Shown piece by piece: positions 35,565 to 43,803 of a stretch of DNA of 64,000 bases. Each line of letters opens with the position of its first letter. Within the stretch, counting starts at the first letter, position 1. The notes beneath the pieces were generated by a model, which was given only the letters and a program-made list of their open reading frames with translations, ran no database searches and was not told the origin of the DNA. Source of the stretch: Bacillus sp. 1780r2a1 (GTDB lineage: Bacteria; Bacillota; Bacilli; Bacillales; Bacillaceae_H); assembly GCA_024134725.1 (NCBI GenBank), contig CP099863.1, positions 2,475,501 to 2,539,500 on the forward strand, read 5' to 3'. Both the position numbers and the translations under genes were made by a program.

Positions 35565-36662
35565 TCATTGTTTGTGTAGCTGTTTTTTCAACATGATAAA
35601 TCCTCCAATTAAAAACGGTAACAGCACACCACACATAGCTGAATATGACAACCATGTTGTTACTATAAAATCAACAAGGTAGACAGTATTGGGAACAAAC
35701 GCTAGGCAAAGTGGTATAAAAGAGAAAGCAAGCGGTAGTGTCAGCAAACGGTGATCTTCTATTCCTACTACTGACGTTAGCAAAAAGTTAAAGATAAGAA
35801 AACAAAAAGCCACCTTAAAAAACACGCTAATAAACCAGATAATTGCCATAATAACTTCAATACGCTGAAAAAACCCTCCGATACTGATTTCCTGCCCCAG
35901 TAAATAGCTTGGGAATACTTCAGACGTCATTGTTTGAACACCAAATACTAAAAGAGCAATCACAATCACAATCGATAGCATTAACACTCCACCTGTACTA
36001 CCTAGTACATATGCTTTTGTAGCTGCTTTTGAATTTCTTACAAATGGAAAAATCGCAATTAAGATACTCATTTCAAATACATAAGGAAGAAGCTGCATAT
36101 TGGCTTCGAAAATTGGAGCGGAACCTTTCTGTAAAAACGGCTGAAAGTTTTCTAAGTGAACATTAGGGATATTGAATGCTATTAGCAAAATAAATAAACC
36201 AAAAAACCATGGAAATAAAATTTCCGATGCTCTAGACATCGTTTCTATCCCAAGCTTGACACCAAAGGAAATAACAACGAGAAGAGCCAAAGCGATACTT
36301 TCAATAGGTGTTTCCGGCAAAATAATTGTAATGAGGAAGGAGCCAATTTCATATACCATTAACCCAATGTCAACCAGTATGTACGCGATAAAAAACAATA
36401 GAAGTAATTTTGCGCTCCATTTCCCAACCTCTTTTTCCAAATAGTCTGGTAGGGACTGATTTTTCATGCCATTAGCTAGCCGGGCATAGCCCCATACGAT
36501 TAAGAGTGTTTCTATAATACTAATGATACCAACTATCCAACTGTCTTCTTTCGCTGATGTAGCAACAATAGTAGGAACATATAAAATCCCATCTCCTACA
36601 AGAAACATAATTGAAATAATAAAAAACTGCTTGGAGCTAATAATCACTGACTCTTTCTGCAT
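35565..36662 (-). CDS. GerAB-family spore germination permease (receptor B subunit)
   Basis: A 365-residue APC-superfamily protein with about ten helices: IISSKQFFIISIMFLVGDGILYVP at the start, DYLEKEVGKW (about residue 72) and the internal FQPFLQKGSAPIFEA (about 175) typical of GerAB/GerKB. Such proteins bind germinants within A-B-C(-D) receptor complexes in the spore inner membrane. Here only a small two-helix gene lies upstream; no GerAA or GerAC gene is adjacent. No good ribosome binding site is seen, which may mean coupling to the upstream gene 26 bp away. Confidence 0.88.
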   Translation of the reverse strand: MQKESVIISSKQFFIISIMFLVGDGILYVPTIVATSAKEDSWIVGIISIIETLLIVWGYARLANGMKNQSLPDYLEKEVGKWSAKLLLLFFIAYILVDIGLMVYEIGSFLITIILPETPIESIALALLVVISFGVKLGIETMSRASEILFPWFFGLFILLIAFNIPNVHLENFQPFLQKGSAPIFEANMQLLPYVFEMSILIAIFPFVRNSKAATKAYVLGSTGGVLMLSIVIVIALLVFGVQTMTSEVFPSYLLGQEISIGGFFQRIEVIMAIIWFISVFFKVAFCFLIFNFLLTSVVGIEDHRLLTLPLAFSFIPLCLAFVPNTVYLVDFIVTTWLSYSAMCGVLLPFLIGGFIMLKKQLHKQ

Positions 36663-36688
36663 GTCTACTTTTGTAATAGCACGTCACC

Positions 36689-36919
36689 TCATCTCTCATT
36701 TACAATTAGGTGGTTAAAAGGCTTGAAGATTGCACTCAGCCAATCTAACGGATTAGGGAGCGGAAAGTGCATGCTATGTAAAATGTTTAGAGTCATGCTA
36801 AAAAGTAAAAAGAAAGAAAATAAATAAAGTTCTTTTTTCTGCCCTTTTTTTAACAAAGAAGGAAGCTCAATCGCCACAATAATACCGCTTAAAAATAAAA
36901 TGCCAATCAGTAACTTCAT
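36689..36919 (-). CDS. Small two-helix membrane protein, candidate germination receptor D subunit
   Basis: A 76-residue protein with two hydrophobic helices (about residues 1-20 and 28-48) and a short polar tail. Small two-helix D subunits of this kind are encoded with germinant receptor genes in several Bacillus species. The ATG at 36919 is preferred over an upstream in-frame start because AAGGAG lies 9 nt before it. It immediately precedes a GerAB-like gene in the same direction. The assignment rests on topology and context only. Confidence 0.65.
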   Translation of the reverse strand: MKLLIGILFLSGIIVAIELPSLLKKGQKKELYLFSFFLLFSMTLNILHSMHFPLPNPLDWLSAIFKPFNHLIVNER

Positions 36920-37000
36920 CTTCCTTCTCTCCTTCTTCATCCTAGTTATTAATAGCATTTCTCTAACACAAAAAAATACACAAAAAAATATTTATTAAAA

Positions 37001-37032
37001 TAAAAAGACTAGATACTGATTTGTATCTAGTC
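37001..37032 (-). terminator. Terminator of the 37-residue peptide gene
   Basis: GACTAGATAC and GTATCTAGTC pair around a 6-nt loop, followed on the reverse strand by TTTTTATTTTAAT. Confidence 0.75.
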
Positions 37033-37074
37033 AATAATCTAGCAACTTATTAACGTGTCCATTAGATTTTGATT

Positions 37075-37188
37075 TCATAAGCTGATCTTTAATAATAGTT
37101 TTAACCACCCAAAGAAAGAAAGCCAAAGCGGAATACTCAAAGACGTTCCCCATAGTAAGCCCAGTAAGAAGTTTCCATTTTTATTCAT
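37075..37188 (-). CDS. Small membrane peptide of 37 residues
   Basis: A very short gene encoding MNKNGNFLLGLLWGTSLSIP followed by a Trp/Leu-rich helix ending in LLLKISL. One or two hydrophobic segments cover residues about 7-35. The ribosome binding site AAGGAG with 8-nt spacing is excellent. Upstream is a TTGAAA-N17-TATAGT promoter overlapped by a cre-like site, and a terminator lies downstream, so it is a complete transcription unit. It is not recognised as a toxin or as a known small protein. Function unknown. Confidence 0.7.
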   Translation of the reverse strand: MNKNGNFLLGLLWGTSLSIPLWLSFFGWLKLLLKISL

Positions 37189-37250
37189 ACAAGCCACTCC
37201 TTCTTGCTTTTTAGAACGCATTTTATACATGTTATATTGAAACAGATCAT

Positions 37251-37279
37251 ACTATAACGATAATAGAAAACGCTTTCAA
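37251..37279 (-). promoter_or_regulatory. Promoter of the 37-residue peptide gene with overlapping cre-like site
   Basis: On the reverse strand TTGAAA and TATAGT are 17 bp apart. The forward-strand segment 37265-37278 (AGAAAACGCTTTCA) differs from the CcpA cre consensus TGWAARCGYTWNCW at one position and covers the -35 box, a repressing position. Confidence 0.45.
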
Positions 37280-37299
37280 AAGATAGTGAAATAATACCT

Positions 37300-37570
37300 A
37301 AAAAAATGTAGAACATACTAAAATGTTTTTCCCAAAAGACGAATCACTACATTTCTATCATCGTAAGGATTTAAAATAAGCTTGTTCCAATGCGCTAGGG
37401 GGTCTCCGACTGTCCTTCTAAGTCCTGAAGGAATCAAGTTCCTTACACTACATTCCACTATTTTTATTATTTTCTAAAGCAATAAAAAAATATCCGAACT
37501 ATCAAAAAGTATATAACTCGTGATAGTCCGGATAGGTTATTTACTGAAGTACTTATGTCCCAACCTCTTT
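37300..37570 (-). repeat. Dispersed intergenic repeat element, copy D
   Basis: The right end TTACTGAAGTACTTATGTCCCAACCTCTT lies 2 bp from the stop codon of the 58-residue gene. Its reverse complement (AAGAGGTTGGGACATAAGTA...) matches copies B and C. The middle shares TTGTTCCA-TGCGCTA with copy A. The left boundary is uncertain. Confidence 0.65.
37491..37534 (-). terminator. Terminator hairpin of repeat copy D
   Basis: TATCCGAACTATCA pairs with TGATAGTCCGGATA, followed by TTTTTTTATT on the reverse strand. One position is a G-U type change compared with copies B and C. Confidence 0.65.
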
Positions 37571-37572
37571 AT

Positions 37573-37749
37573 TTACTTGTGTTCTCCATGACGCTGAAGA
37601 CGATTCTCAATAAACAGTCGCTCAACAAATTGATTTAACTGCTGCTGATACATCACACGTTCATTTGCTGAACGCGAGTCTCGAATTAGCTGTTTAAAAT
37701 GTTTAATTTTTTTACGTTGTTCAACCGTTACATGATGAGAAAGAAGCAT
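37573..37749 (-). CDS. Small basic, helical protein of 58 residues, unknown function
   Basis: The protein starts MLLSHHVTVEQRKKIKHFKQ and is rich in Lys, Arg and Gln, with predicted long helices throughout (coiled-coil-like Leu/Ile spacing). The ATG at 37749 follows GAGGGGGG; an in-frame ATG seven codons earlier includes that site and is rejected. No domain recognised. Repeat copy D supplies its terminator. Confidence 0.65.
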   Translation of the reverse strand: MLLSHHVTVEQRKKIKHFKQLIRDSRSANERVMYQQQLNQFVERLFIENRLQRHGEHK

Positions 37750-37872
37750 GTAATCCCCCCTCGTTTTCATTAACGCTTAAATTAAGTAAAACAATATTTT
37801 TCCATTATTCCAACATATTTGTCAGATATTCTAACAAATTATTTATCAGCATTTTTTCAAAACCTTTACTTA

Positions 37873-38148
37873 TTAATCTTTGGCACCTACTAAAGCTAAA
37901 CCAGGTCCGTATGGTGTTGTATGAACGTCTAGTAAAAGTTCTTTCGTATAGGGTAAGATTGCTTCTTCAATTGCTACTAGTATACCGTTAATAACTTGCA
38001 GCTCATCGTTTTGTTGAGCTTCTTCAAAAGACAATCCAATATTGGGGATATCACAGCTGATTCCTTTAAAGTAAAGACGAATACCTTCGATTTCTTGTTC
38101 AGATAAAATTTCCTCAATTAACGCTTTTGCTTCATTTGTAATAATCAT
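37873..38148 (-). CDS. HesB/IscA-like small protein without the cluster-binding cysteines
   Basis: A 91-residue protein with the HesB/IscA fold pattern (start MIITNEAKALIEEILSEQ, middle IRLYFKGISCDIPNIGLSFEEA, end TTPYGPGLALVG). Iron-sulphur scaffold members carry three conserved cysteines (one internal plus CGC near the end); here only one cysteine (about residue 32) is present and the C-terminal CGC is replaced by YGP. A role in iron-sulphur assembly is therefore doubtful. AAGGAAG precedes the start. Confidence 0.75.
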   Translation of the reverse strand: MIITNEAKALIEEILSEQEIEGIRLYFKGISCDIPNIGLSFEEAQQNDELQVINGILVAIEEAILPYTKELLLDVHTTPYGPGLALVGAKD

Positions 38149-38233
38149 TTAATCTCTTCCTTTTACTATATTCTCTTAGATATCTTAACATAACCCTTCA
38201 AGACTTCTCTTTTAAAAAAGGTTTATTTCTAAA

Positions 38234-38248
38234 TTATAATAATTATAA
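38234..38248. promoter_or_regulatory. PerR box upstream of dps
   Basis: TTATAATAATTATAA matches the PerR consensus TTATAATNATTATAA at every position. It lies 8 bp upstream of the -35 element of the dps promoter. Confidence 0.75.
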
Positions 38249-38255
38249 ATAAGTA

Positions 38256-38283
38256 TTGATTATAATATAATAAATGATATAAT
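38256..38283 (+). promoter_or_regulatory. Predicted dps promoter
   Basis: TTGATT and TATAAT are separated by 16 bp, just downstream of the PerR box and 36 bp before the start codon. Confidence 0.55.
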
Positions 38284-38318
38284 TTATATATAAGATAAAT
38301 TATTAGGAGGCTAAACAA

Positions 38319-38765
38319 ATGAATTTAGAACAACTAGTAAATCAACAGATCGCTAATTTAAACGTACTTTACACGAAACTTCATCGCTTTCATTGGTATG
38401 TAAAAGGACCTCAGTTCTTTACTCTTCATGAGAAATTTGAGGAACTATATACAGAAACTGCTGCGGATATAGATGAATATGCAGAGCGATTGCTAGCAAT
38501 TGGTGGACAGCCTGTAGCTACGCTAAAAGAATTTTTAAGCTTGGCTACTCTAAGTGAAGAAGGAAACGAGCAAACTGCTCGTGAAATGGTTGAAGCTGTT
38601 AGTAAGGATTATCAACTTCTTGTTCAACAGCTTAAAATGGGAATTAAAATTGCTGAAGAAGCACATGATCATGTTACTGCTGATTTATTCATCGGAACAG
38701 TTGGTCGCCTTGAAAAGCATATTTGGATGCTTAACGCTTCTTTGCCCGCAAAAGAATTAGTATAA
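38319..38765 (+). CDS. dps: Dps-family DNA-protecting miniferritin (MrgA-like)
   Basis: A 148-residue four-helix protein that forms dodecamers, oxidises Fe2+ with peroxide and shields DNA. Ferroxidase-site residues are visible: H25, H37, E41 (Asp in many homologues), D52 and E56, within LHRFHWYVKGPQFFTLHEKFEELYTE (residues 21-46) and DIDEYAERLL. An AGGAGG site precedes the start. The perfect PerR box upstream fits peroxide induction as for mrgA of B. subtilis. Confidence 0.93.
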   Translation: MNLEQLVNQQIANLNVLYTKLHRFHWYVKGPQFFTLHEKFEELYTETAADIDEYAERLLAIGGQPVATLKEFLSLATLSEEGNEQTAREMVEAVSKDYQLLVQQLKMGIKIAEEAHDHVTADLFIGTVGRLEKHIWMLNASLPAKELV

Positions 38766-38768
38766 ATA

Positions 38769-38801
38769 AAAGACGAGCCTACTTTACTGGGCTCGTTTTT
38801 T
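38769..38801. terminator. Terminator between dps and the convergent gene
   Basis: ACGAGCC and GGCTCGT pair around a 10-nt loop, followed by six T on the forward strand. Confidence 0.75.
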
Positions 38802-39371
38802 ATGTTGTAGCCATTTAAAAAATGTCATATCATCTTGAACATCTTCTACCAAGACTGCTTCATACACATGCGCACTTTTGTAATAGCGATTATAACCACT
38901 CTGCTGTTTAAAAAATAAAATATGCTCTCTTTTCTTCTCTGTCATTTTCGCTTTTAGCTTTTGCTGTTTTTGAAGCATTTGCTGTATGACTGCTTCAGCA
39001 ACAACATTAATATTAATTTTCCATTCATGCCCTTCAACATTTGCGTATATAGACCATGTCATCCCTTCTTCTTCGTCCTTATTACCAACAAACACCATTT
39101 TAACAGGATTCATTCTTATTGCTAGGTCTTTACCAAGAGCGAAGAATAAGTCTTCAATAACCTTATCGCTTCCAATGTAAACATCAAGATGACGAAACAC
39201 CATAACATTTAAATCAAAGCTACCTGCAATGAGAGGATTACCATATTGTTTGCATAAGTGTAAAAGCTGATATTCTTCCAATAAACTTGTTGCTTCTGCT
39301 TGTAGTTGCTCCGACCATGCCATTAACTCATTCATTAAGCTATATCTCCAATCCTTAAAGTTAAAGTTCAT
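38784..39371 (-). CDS. Nucleotidyltransferase-like protein, unknown function
   Basis: A 195-residue soluble protein. The segment NPLIAGSFDLNVMVFRHLDVYIG (about residues 45-67) resembles the GS...D.D core of nucleotidyltransferase-fold proteins, with only one obvious acidic residue. The rest (MTWSIYANVEGHEWKININV) continues the beta sheet, and the end is helical and basic. An internal ATG at 39335 has GGAG 10 nt upstream and may be the real start; the ATG at 39371 has a poor site. Function unknown. Confidence 0.7.
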   Translation of the reverse strand: MNFNFKDWRYSLMNELMAWSEQLQAEATSLLEEYQLLHLCKQYGNPLIAGSFDLNVMVFRHLDVYIGSDKVIEDLFFALGKDLAIRMNPVKMVFVGNKDEEEGMTWSIYANVEGHEWKININVVAEAVIQQMLQKQQKLKAKMTEKKREHILFFKQQSGYNRYYKSAHVYEAVLVEDVQDDMTFFKWLQHKKRAQ

Positions 39372-39511
39372 ATTCGATATGTGTTGTAAAATTCCTTTGA
39401 TATCATCAATAAAATCTAAAACGTTTCAATAATTTTTCTTTTTACACGTATAAAGATGCTTCGATTCTTTACACTAAACAACGTATTTATTTATTTAGTA
39501 GGAGGATGAAT

Positions 39512-40144
39512 ATGAACCACGAACAAACACATATAAATATGCATACTGGTAAGGTGCCACAAGCGATGAATCACGGAGGACACGAACTCTTTGATGTTCA
39601 CGAAACGCTAGCTGGTATGATCAATGTTTTAGATCAATTTATGATGTTTCGACAATACATTCAAGATGAAGAGTTAAAACAAATGTTAGACCGTCAATAT
39701 GGCTTTATTTTAGAAGACTACAACCGCATTGTAGAATCTTTTTCAACTGGGCAAGACCCTTCTAGCCCAACGCAAACCTACAATATGGCAGAAACAAACG
39801 ATTTTGTATACGGTTTGAAAGCTGGCCAACCTAAAAAGCCAAATCAATCGATTAACGACATTAGCGACAAGGGAATTTCAGGACATATGCTAGGATTATT
39901 AAAAGGTCATGCTTCACTCGTTACCATGACCGCGCTTGAAATCACAAACCCTATTGTGCGTCGTTTATTCGCTGATAGCGTTCCTAATTGGATTGAGATG
40001 GCATATGAAGTAGCTCACTATCAAAACAAGCGTCATAACTATCAAGTACCGCAGCTAGCTGCTCAAGATATGCAGCAAATGACGCAAGGGTTTGCAAAAG
40101 CTACACAATCCCCAGAGCTTCCAAACAATAAAACGTTACATTAA
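39512..40144 (+). CDS. CotF-like spore coat protein
   Basis: A 210-residue protein with a His/Asn-rich N-terminus (residues about 1-25) and a helical Coat_F domain: FDVHETLAGMINVLDQFMMF (about 30) and LKGHASLVTMTALEITNPIVRRLF (about 128). CotF-type proteins are outer spore components. The ATG at 39512 lies 6 nt after AGGAGG; an ATG two codons earlier is too close to it. No clear sporulation promoter was identified upstream. Confidence 0.85.
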   Translation: MNHEQTHINMHTGKVPQAMNHGGHELFDVHETLAGMINVLDQFMMFRQYIQDEELKQMLDRQYGFILEDYNRIVESFSTGQDPSSPTQTYNMAETNDFVYGLKAGQPKKPNQSINDISDKGISGHMLGLLKGHASLVTMTALEITNPIVRRLFADSVPNWIEMAYEVAHYQNKRHNYQVPQLAAQDMQQMTQGFAKATQSPELPNNKTLH

Positions 40145-40189
40145 AAACCGCCTTCTTTTTAGTACTGGAAAGACCTAATTAAATAAGAC

Positions 40190-40250
40190 AAAGGAAAAAG
40201 CACCCCCTGAATTGTGTCTAAATAATGCATAACCCAGGAGGTGCTTGTCT
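40190..40250. terminator. Probable terminator between convergent genes
   Basis: AAGCACCCCCTG and CAGGAGGTGCTT can pair imperfectly around a loop of about 30 nt. No strong T-run is present on the forward strand, so it is a weaker candidate. Confidence 0.4.
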
Positions 40251-40993
40251 TATGAACATTGCATGATTAGCCATGTGTTTTCAAACTGCTTTTTTGCAAG
40301 AGCTTGCCTCTCAATACAATAGTATAAAATTCCAACGTCCCCCCACATCATATTAAGTTGGTCGTCAGAATCAATTTGAAACAATAACTGCCAATCGCCT
40401 TTTCTACCAGAAAAATCTTCACATTCTTCCAAGACATCCCCTTGGATGTTCCACGTCGTTCCTCCAATTTGATGAAATGGAATATTACCATTAATTTCTA
40501 ACATAAGAGCATCGAATTGATCATACAACTGATCGTCTTCTATATATGTATCTCCAAGACGAATATCATAACTAAACTGTACCTCACACTGTGAGTATAC
40601 ATTTGAAACGTCTACTTTTATTGTACTTAAATTCTTTGCTGAGCCTTCATAAAAAAGTACGCGCCAACCATTTTGTTGATCTTCTTCGCCATATGCTTCA
40701 CCGTCGTAAAAGAAGTACAAATAGCCAGTTTCAGGAAGAAGAAAGTCTTTCTTCCACGTACCTTCTAGCTGAGATAAATTAATTTGACCAATAAACTGTA
40801 GGTATTCCCCATCCTTTTCAGGCCAGCAAAACTCTGGCGGTAAGTCTGGATATCCTCCTAATTTTGATGTACCAATGTTAAGTTCTTCAGCACGAGTGGG
40901 ATGTACCATAATGCATGTATACAAAGAGCTATATATCTCTTCCTTTAGTGTTTGAAGTCCATGTTTTAAGATTAAATTATCCAATATATTCAT
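40250..40993 (-). CDS. YwqG-family protein (DUF1963)
   Basis: A 247-residue cytoplasmic protein with YwqG/DUF1963 features: TSKLGGYPDLPPEFCWPEKDGEYLQFIGQINLSQL (about residues 42-76), GYLYFFYDGEAYG and the C-terminal LLFQIDSDDQLNMMWGDVGILYY. The family is common in Bacillus, but its biochemical function is unknown; some members sit in polymorphic toxin immunity contexts, which is not seen here. The ATG at 40993 follows AGAGGTG; the longer open frame upstream lacks a site. Confidence 0.85.
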   Translation of the reverse strand: MNILDNLILKHGLQTLKEEIYSSLYTCIMVHPTRAEELNIGTSKLGGYPDLPPEFCWPEKDGEYLQFIGQINLSQLEGTWKKDFLLPETGYLYFFYDGEAYGEEDQQNGWRVLFYEGSAKNLSTIKVDVSNVYSQCEVQFSYDIRLGDTYIEDDQLYDQFDALMLEINGNIPFHQIGGTTWNIQGDVLEECEDFSGRKGDWQLLFQIDSDDQLNMMWGDVGILYYCIERQALAKKQFENTWLIMQCS

Positions 40994-41144
40994 TTCTTTC
41001 ACCTCTAGGCTAGTATAGCACAAACCCATAAATGAAAACGCTACTTTCTCTTTTTCAAACCGTGCTGGGCATTGTTTCAATACATGTTCTTTAATCGTTT
41101 AGATAACACTTACTATATACACGTACTGAATAGGTGGTGAAACT

Positions 41145-42485
41145 TTGACGATTTTAAATCTTTTTCTCGTTGCTCTCTTAATTGGCTTAACCGCCTTTTT
41201 TGTAGCAACTGAGTTCGCAATTGTAAAGGTGAGAAGCTCTCGTATTAATCAGCTTGTTGATGAAGGAAATAAAAAGGCAATAGCAGCTAAGCATGTTATC
41301 ACGCATCTTGACGAATATCTATCTGCTTGCCAGCTTGGAATTACCATTACAGCTCTCGGCCTTGGTTGGCTTGGCGAACCAACGCTTGAACGAATCCTCC
41401 ATCCCCTTTTTAACGATTTCAATATTAATGAACGCTTAGCAGGCATTTTGTCATTTGTTATCGCATTTGTTATTATTACATTTTTACATGTAGTGGTAGG
41501 TGAACTAGCACCCAAAACATTCGCTATTCAAATGTCGGAACGAATTACTTTATTATTTTCTAAACCAATTATTTGGTTTTATAAAATTATGTATCCATTT
41601 ATTAAAGCCTTAAATGGGTCAGCACAGCTTCTTACTCGTATGTTTGGATTACAGCCTGCTTCTGAACATGAGGTAGCTCATAGTGAAGAAGAAATTCGGA
41701 TTTTACTTTCTGAAAGCTTAAAAGGCGGAGAGATTAACCAGTCTGAGTATAAGTATATGAATAAAATCTTTGATTTTGATGATCGCTTGGCGAAAGAAGT
41801 AATGGTCCCTCGTACTGAGATTATAACTGCATCAAAAGATGATATTGTAGAAGTTTTTCTTCAAGTTGCAAATGTGGAAAAATATACTCGTTATCCAATT
41901 ATTGAAGATGGTGACAAAGATAAAGTGGTTGGACTTGTAAATATTAAAGAAATTTACAATGATATTGTATTTAACCAAAAAGATGGTACAAACACTTTAG
42001 AATCTTATGTAAAGCCGATTTTAAAAGTAATTGAAACCGTTCCAATTCATGATTTATTAGTGAAAATGCAAAAAGATCGGGTACAGATGGCTATTTTATT
42101 TGATGAATATGGTGGTACAGCCGGCCTCGTTACAATTGAGGACATTGTTGAAGAGATTGTAGGTGAAATTCGTGATGAGTTTGATGCTGACGAAATTCCC
42201 TACGTCCAGAAAATTAAAGAAAATCATTATATTTTAGATGGTAAAATGTTGATTAGTGAAGTAAATGATTTACTTGGCACAGATATTAGCGATAAGGAAG
42301 TAGATACAATTGCTGGTTGGGTGCTAACTGAACGATTCGATGTTGGGAAAAACGATATTGTACAACATGATGATTTTTATTTCAAAGTGTTAGTCATAGA
42401 AGATTTCCATATCAAATACGTAGAAGTGAAGAAACGAAAAACATCTTCTTCAAATAGTGATAATGGTAAACAAAAAGAAGGATGA
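41145..42485 (+). CDS. CNNM/CorC-type (HlyC/CorC family) membrane protein
   Basis: A 446-residue protein with a four-helix CNNM/DUF21 domain (about residues 1-190, with [15 protein letters not shown] and [13 protein letters not shown]), a CBS pair (about 215-335: VMVPRTEI ... YPIIEDGD ... [24 protein letters not shown]) and a C-terminal CorC_HlyC domain. Relatives export Mg2+ or resist metal stress. Translation starts at TTG after AGGTGG. The tail is a charged Lys/Ser-rich extension. Confidence 0.9.
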   Translation: MTILNLFLVALLIGLTAFFVATEFAIVKVRSSRINQLVDEGNKKAIAAKHVITHLDEYLSACQLGITITALGLGWLGEPTLERILHPLFNDFNINERLAGILSFVIAFVIITFLHVVVGELAPKTFAIQMSERITLLFSKPIIWFYKIMYPFIKALNGSAQLLTRMFGLQPASEHEVAHSEEEIRILLSESLKGGEINQSEYKYMNKIFDFDDRLAKEVMVPRTEIITASKDDIVEVFLQVANVEKYTRYPIIEDGDKDKVVGLVNIKEIYNDIVFNQKDGTNTLESYVKPILKVIETVPIHDLLVKMQKDRVQMAILFDEYGGTAGLVTIEDIVEEIVGEIRDEFDADEIPYVQKIKENHYILDGKMLISEVNDLLGTDISDKEVDTIAGWVLTERFDVGKNDIVQHDDFYFKVLVIEDFHIKYVEVKKRKTSSSNSDNGKQKEG

Positions 42486-42516
42486 ACCATTTGAGGTTTC
42501 ATCCTTTACTTTTTTA
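42478..42516. terminator. Bidirectional terminator
   Basis: AAGGATGAACC and GGTTTCATCCTTT pair with one mismatch around a short loop and are followed by ACTTTTTT. It overlaps the CorC stop codon and faces the convergent Spo0M gene. Confidence 0.7.
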
Positions 42517-43467
42517 TTACCACTCGTCTTCTCCGCCAAATAAATCACTATCAAAGAGATCCTCACTGTCTTCTATGTCTTCTTGTATATCATCAAATGC
42601 CACGTCTTCAAACATATCATCCATCACTTCTCCTAAAAGCATACCACCTAGCATACCCGCTGCAAACCCTCCCATAGCGCCTCCAAGACCACTCATGCCT
42701 CTTTTATACTGGCCCTTTTGATAATGAGAAGGCTGAAAGTATTCATAGTTAGTTGGATTGTTAATCATCTCTTCAATAATTTGGTGTAATGATTGATGAA
42801 GCTTCGTACCGTTCCCTAATTCTTCCTTTGACAAATAAATCTCTTGCTTTATTTCACGTTCTCGACCAAAGCCTGGTAAATCAAGTTCAAGCAAAATACG
42901 AAGGCCTTTATCTTCTATGGCCACCTCAAACTCTAATTCACGAATACGGCTTTGAAATTGAGATGTCGGAAAAAACTCAAACTCTTGTTTATAACCGTTA
43001 AACTGGCCAGATTGATGCTTTTCTCTAAATCCTAAGCTTTCAAGCGCCTCGACAAACTGATACAGTGTCTCAGGCGCTTTAATACGAATGGCATCTCGAT
43101 CTTTTGCATCTGCTCCACCTTCAATATCTAAATGCGTTTGAAAGAAGTAGCTGCAATTGCTTGCTGAAATGGGAATATTCATTGGTAACTCATATTTAAA
43201 TCCCCATTCCTGCTCTTCTCCTTCTCTAATTAGAAAAGAAGAAACGGTTGGGATACTGGTCACTTTATGAGTATGAAACTCCCCGTTACGGCCGCGCACT
43301 TCCATCCATAGTTCTACATTTATAAAATTAATGTGCTGCTCAACTTTACCACCTTGGACCTTGATTTTTCCTTCTACGTGCTCACCTAACGTATATGTAC
43401 TTTCGTTCAAAATGAGGTCGACTTTTGCAGCACCTACACCCATTTTTGCAAATATTTTCTTTAACAT
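42517..43467 (-). CDS. Spo0M-like sporulation control protein
   Basis: A 316-residue protein with an arrestin-like Spo0M domain (about residues 1-240: KVDLILNESTYTLGEHVEGKIKVQGG, then SIPISASNCSYFFQTHLDIEGG-type strands). A Gly/Met-rich hydrophobic stretch (about 258-285) and a strongly acidic tail follow. Spo0M affects sporulation and cell division in B. subtilis. The ATG at 43467 follows AAGGGGGA; a longer frame upstream is rejected. It is somewhat longer than the usual 258 residues because of the tail. Confidence 0.88.
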   Translation of the reverse strand: MLKKIFAKMGVGAAKVDLILNESTYTLGEHVEGKIKVQGGKVEQHINFINVELWMEVRGRNGEFHTHKVTSIPTVSSFLIREGEEQEWGFKYELPMNIPISASNCSYFFQTHLDIEGGADAKDRDAIRIKAPETLYQFVEALESLGFREKHQSGQFNGYKQEFEFFPTSQFQSRIRELEFEVAIEDKGLRILLELDLPGFGREREIKQEIYLSKEELGNGTKLHQSLHQIIEEMINNPTNYEYFQPSHYQKGQYKRGMSGLGGAMGGFAAGMLGGMLLGEVMDDMFEDVAFDDIQEDIEDSEDLFDSDLFGGEDEW

Positions 43468-43537
43468 AACAATCCCCCTTTTAAAATTTCTGCTGCTTAT
43501 ATTACTATATACGGATGGTTTCCATATAAGTTTCAAC

Positions 43538-43566
43538 AAAAAAAGTTCTCACTTCGAGAACTTTTA
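43538..43566 (-). terminator. Terminator of the 53-residue gene
   Basis: AAAAGTTCTC and GAGAACTTTT pair around 5 nt, with a T-run on the reverse strand. It overlaps the stop codon. Confidence 0.75.
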
Positions 43567-43725
43567 TCTCACTCCTAATTCTTTCATCTTTTGTAAAACA
43601 TTTAGCTCGCTCGCTTCACCGACAAACAAACAAATGTAGCCTATGACAATAATGCTAACACCGACTGTTTTAATTAACTGAGCCGCAATTTCCTTATCAC
43701 GCAATAGCTCTGCAATCCACTCCAC
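43564..43725 (-). CDS. Small single-helix membrane protein of 53 residues
   Basis: A GTG-initiated gene with an excellent TAGGAGG site 8 nt upstream. The product begins MEWIAELLRDKEIAAQLIKT, has one membrane helix (about residues 20-36, VGVSIIVIGYICLFVG) and a short helical tail. It lies between the Spo0M and chromate transporter genes, in the same direction as both. Function unknown. Confidence 0.65.
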   Translation of the reverse strand: MEWIAELLRDKEIAAQLIKTVGVSIIVIGYICLFVGEASELNVLQKMKELGVR

Positions 43726-43803
43726 GGGCTTTTCCTCCTAAGTTATAACGTATAGTTCTTTATTCTATGCGTTCGCCCAGTTAGAAGTGAATATTCATTG
43801 GTA

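Noticed and set aside
37075-37188. Type I toxin-antitoxin peptide
   Set aside because: The peptide is short and hydrophobic, but no antisense RNA promoter or overlapping complementary transcript could be seen.
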